From the NCBI GenBank assembly GCA_000436755.1, contig FR887260.1, forward strand, positions 9,908-26,059: a stretch of 16,152 nt of DNA, in the 5' to 3' direction. A program made the position numbers and the translations under genes. Below the pieces are notes generated by a model. It worked only from the letters and a program-made list of their open reading frames with translations, had not been told where the DNA came from and ran no database searches. This DNA comes from Clostridium sp. CAG:253. Its GTDB lineage: Bacteria; Bacillota; Clostridia; Lachnospirales; Lachnospiraceae. Shown piece by piece: positions 14,885-16,152 of this stretch. The first letter of the stretch is position 1. Each line of letters opens with the position of its first letter.

Positions 14885-14926
14885 GTGTATAAGACACTTA
14901 TAATCCCCCTACAATACCCACTCTAA

Positions 14927-14944
14927 AAGACCCACAAGACCCAC
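14927..14944. repeat. Tandem 9-base repeat, two copies
   Basis: AAGACCCAC occurs twice with no spacer (14927-14935 and 14936-14944). The similar TACCCACTC lies just upstream. Two copies may be chance or slippage. Confidence 0.5.
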
Positions 14945-15036
14945 TTCATCTTTTCGTAGGATTATTTATTTTTAATGGAACTAATAACTATAAATATGTG
15001 TTGACTTTTATATTCATACTTGAGTTTGAATTGAGA

Positions 15037-15065
15037 TTGAGTTGCTACTGTATTTCAACTATATA
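15037..15065 (+). promoter_or_regulatory. Possible promoter of an orphan short transcript
   Basis: TTGAGT (15037-15042), a 17-base spacer and TATATA (15060-15065) resemble a sigma-A promoter. In A/T-rich DNA this may be chance; the terminator about 100 bases downstream makes it worth listing. Confidence 0.35.
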
Positions 15066-15071
15066 TTTTGC

Positions 15072-15168
15072 TATATTTCATGCAGAGGAGAGAAAGAGGT
15101 AGTTGTTGATGCAAGACAATTAAAGAAGTACACGATAGAAGAGGTAGCCTGAGGGTTATCTCTTTTTT
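15072..15168 (+). ncRNA. Candidate small RNA or attenuator leader
   Basis: From the predicted start near 15072 to the T-run at 15168 this would be a transcript of about 97 bases ending in a strong terminator hairpin. The preceding operon has its own terminator at 14837-14884, so this second one must serve something else. Inside are purine-rich sequence, an 8-codon ATG reading (ATG at 15080) without a clear ribosome binding site, and AAGAGGTAG twice (15094-15102, 15139-15147). The second copy forms the left arm of the terminator; the first could compete for the right arm. It matches no RNA class I know. It could be the remnant of a degraded gene. Confidence 0.35.
15138..15168 (+). terminator. 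Intrinsic terminator without an assigned gene
   Basis: AGAGGTAGCC (15140-15149) pairs with GGTTATCTCT (15154-15163), with two G-T pairs and loop TGAG, followed by T to 15168. It lies 103 bases before the restriction-domain gene. Confidence 0.75.
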
Positions 15169-15226
15169 CATAATGTAAAAAGGGGTACTATTTTTGAAAA
15201 TACATAATGCGATAAAACTTGGTTTG

Positions 15227-15235
15227 TGATATAAT
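15227..15235 (+). promoter_or_regulatory. Extended -10 promoter of the HsdR-N gene
   Basis: TGATATAAT (15227-15235) is a perfect extended -10 element; no good -35 is visible at the right distance. It would start transcription about 29 bases before the gene. Confidence 0.5.
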
Positions 15236-15270
15236 TTAGTTGATTATGCCACAGATTAGGAGATAAAGTA

Positions 15271-16077
15271 ATGAATCAAATTTTGAATTCAATTATAAAA
15301 GAGTCTAATTATAAATTAACACAATTTTCTCAAGAAGCTATTGATAGCGTTGAGAGGAATATAGAAATTAGACAGGGTAAAAAGGGTAATGATGTAGTAT
15401 ATGTAAATTGTTTTGTAAGAAATAAATTTGTAAAGTTAACACCAGAAGAATTGATTCGACAGTTATATATTTATAAGTTAACGACAGAGTATGGTTATCC
15501 AGTAGAGCGTATGGAACTGGAATCAGTAATTACGTTTGGTAGAGAGAAAAAGAGAGCTGATATTGTAATTTATAATAAAGACCATGTCACTGCACCTGAG
15601 ATAATTGTAGAGTTAAAAAAGCCTAAGTTGAAAGATGGTAAGGAACAGCTTAAGTCTTACTGTAATGCAACTGGAGCAATAATTGGGGTATGGACTAATG
15701 GAGACCAGATTTCATACTACCATAGAAAAGACCCTAATTACTTTGAAGATATTCCAAACATCCCAAGAGAAAATCAAAAACTGAAAGATATTCTTACTGA
15801 GAGATGGACTATTGATGACTTAATCCGCAAGGATAAACTGATAAATGAGCGTAAATCCCTTAAGGGACTTATCGAAGAAATGGAAGATGAAGTTTTGGCA
15901 AATGCAGGAGTAGATGTATTTGAAGAGGTATTTAAACTTATCTTCACAAAGTTATTCGATGAAATGGAAAGTGGTAATAATAAGAGAAGAACACTTGAGT
16001 TCCGTAATTATGGTGATACAGATGAAGATTTGAAAGCAAATATTCAGGTACTATTTGACAAGGCAAAGCATAAATAG
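15271..16077 (+). CDS. HsdR N-terminal nuclease-domain protein, probably truncated
   Basis: The 268-residue product has the type I restriction HsdR-N (HSDR_N_2-like) domain at about 30-160, with PD-(D/E)xK nuclease residues Asp97 in KRADIVIY, Glu114 and Lys116 in IVELKKPK, and the following Gln126. After about 190 comes a helical part, GLIEEMEDEVLANAGVDVFE and VFKLIFTKLFDEM, which in larger relatives as I remember them leads into an N6-adenine DNA methylase domain. Here the protein stops with KAKHK and two stop codons in a row (TAG TAA), and the following 75 bases are A/T-rich and show no methylase sequence. So it is either a truncated remnant or a stand-alone nuclease half. AGGAG (15258-15262) supports the start. 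It has no methylase or specificity gene in the window. Confidence 0.82.
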   Translation: MNQILNSIIKESNYKLTQFSQEAIDSVERNIEIRQGKKGNDVVYVNCFVRNKFVKLTPEELIRQLYIYKLTTEYGYPVERMELESVITFGREKKRADIVIYNKDHVTAPEIIVELKKPKLKDGKEQLKSYCNATGAIIGVWTNGDQISYYHRKDPNYFEDIPNIPRENQKLKDILTERWTIDDLIRKDKLINERKSLKGLIEEMEDEVLANAGVDVFEEVFKLIFTKLFDEMESGNNKRRTLEFRNYGDTDEDLKANIQVLFDKAKHK

Positions 16078-16144
16078 TAAGTTATACTTAAATATGTACA
16101 ATAAATATTAAATAAGAATGTACAACTGTTATGATATATGAGTT

Positions 16145-16152
16145 AAAGGAGG
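16145..16152 (+). promoter_or_regulatory. Ribosome binding site of a gene beyond the window
   Basis: The window ends in AAAGGAGG, a perfect Shine-Dalgarno site, so another plus-strand gene should begin within about ten bases past the edge. Its identity is not visible, but it matters for deciding whether the HsdR-N gene has a separate methylase partner. Confidence 0.6.

Larger units (their letters stand above)
14885..15270. other. Gene-poor stretch, 386 bases
   Basis: No convincing protein gene. It holds a short inverted repeat TATAAG-ACA-CTTATA (14888-14902), a tandem 9-base repeat (14927-14944), a promoter-like site with a terminator about 100 bases later (15037-15168), and an extended -10 promoter for the restriction gene (15227-15235). 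Short open readings near 15040-15150 lack a start with a ribosome binding site. Confidence 0.6.

Noticed and set aside
14886-14896. TGTGTATAAGA resembles part of the Tn5 mosaic end or a sequencing adapter
   Set aside because: The match covers only about 11 bases and then diverges (CAC instead of GACAG); the DNA continues naturally into A/T-rich sequence with no transposase.
14927-14944. Tandem AAGACCCAC as a CRISPR or iteron array
   Set aside because: Only two 9-base copies with no spacers, no cas or replication gene nearby.
15040-15150. Short open reading ending in DARQLKKYTIEEVA before the orphan terminator
   Set aside because: It has no ATG/GTG start with a ribosome binding site and no family I recognise; it may be a gene remnant but cannot be supported as a gene.

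Overview
The window is low-GC DNA with Clostridia-type ribosome binding sites (AAGGAGG, GGGGAGG) and gene content typical of Lachnospiraceae gut anaerobes: a purM-purN-purD-glyA run, an [FeFe]-hydrogenase maturase (HydE), an aryl-sulfate sulfotransferase, and the NifU-like scaffold/GGGtGRT gene pair. The genus assignment is inference; no rRNA or tRNA gene is present.

Left part (1-5292): a truncated homocysteine S-methyltransferase gene reads leftward off the window edge and diverges from purM. A purine/one-carbon operon follows: purM, purN, purD, glyA. These enzymes share folate carriers and glycine (methyl-THF, formyl-THF, methylene-THF), so the block is metabolically coherent. A 9-bp hairpin lies between purM and purN. 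A terminator-like hairpin follows glyA, and its loop holds a perfect TATAAT.

Middle part (5340-10104): a co-directional run of a cysteine-rich LUD-domain protein, hydE, an unlisted 51-residue membrane peptide, a type IA topoisomerase (TopB-like, with one TOPRIM aspartate replaced by glycine), and a stand-alone left-handed beta-helix protein related to the GlmU acetyltransferase half. It ends at a bidirectional terminator. A SEC-C zinc-motif protein comes in on the minus strand against that terminator.

Right-middle part (10631-14884): the SEC-C gene diverges from a 653-residue aryl-sulfate sulfotransferase that has all four expected active-site residues but no signal peptide. Then comes a separate strong-promoter operon with markedly biased codons, encoding a NifU/IscU-like scaffold and a GGGtGRT-family protein. 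This pair is the most promising under-described system here: conserved, apparently highly expressed, and without a function I can name.

Right end (14885-16152): the gene-poor stretch 14885-15270 has a promoter-like site and a strong intrinsic terminator about 100 nt apart with no convincing ORF between, i.e. a candidate small RNA or leader. It is followed by a gene for a type I restriction HsdR-N nuclease domain that stops just where related larger proteins would continue into an N6-adenine methylase. The last eight bases are a ribosome binding site for a gene beyond the window.
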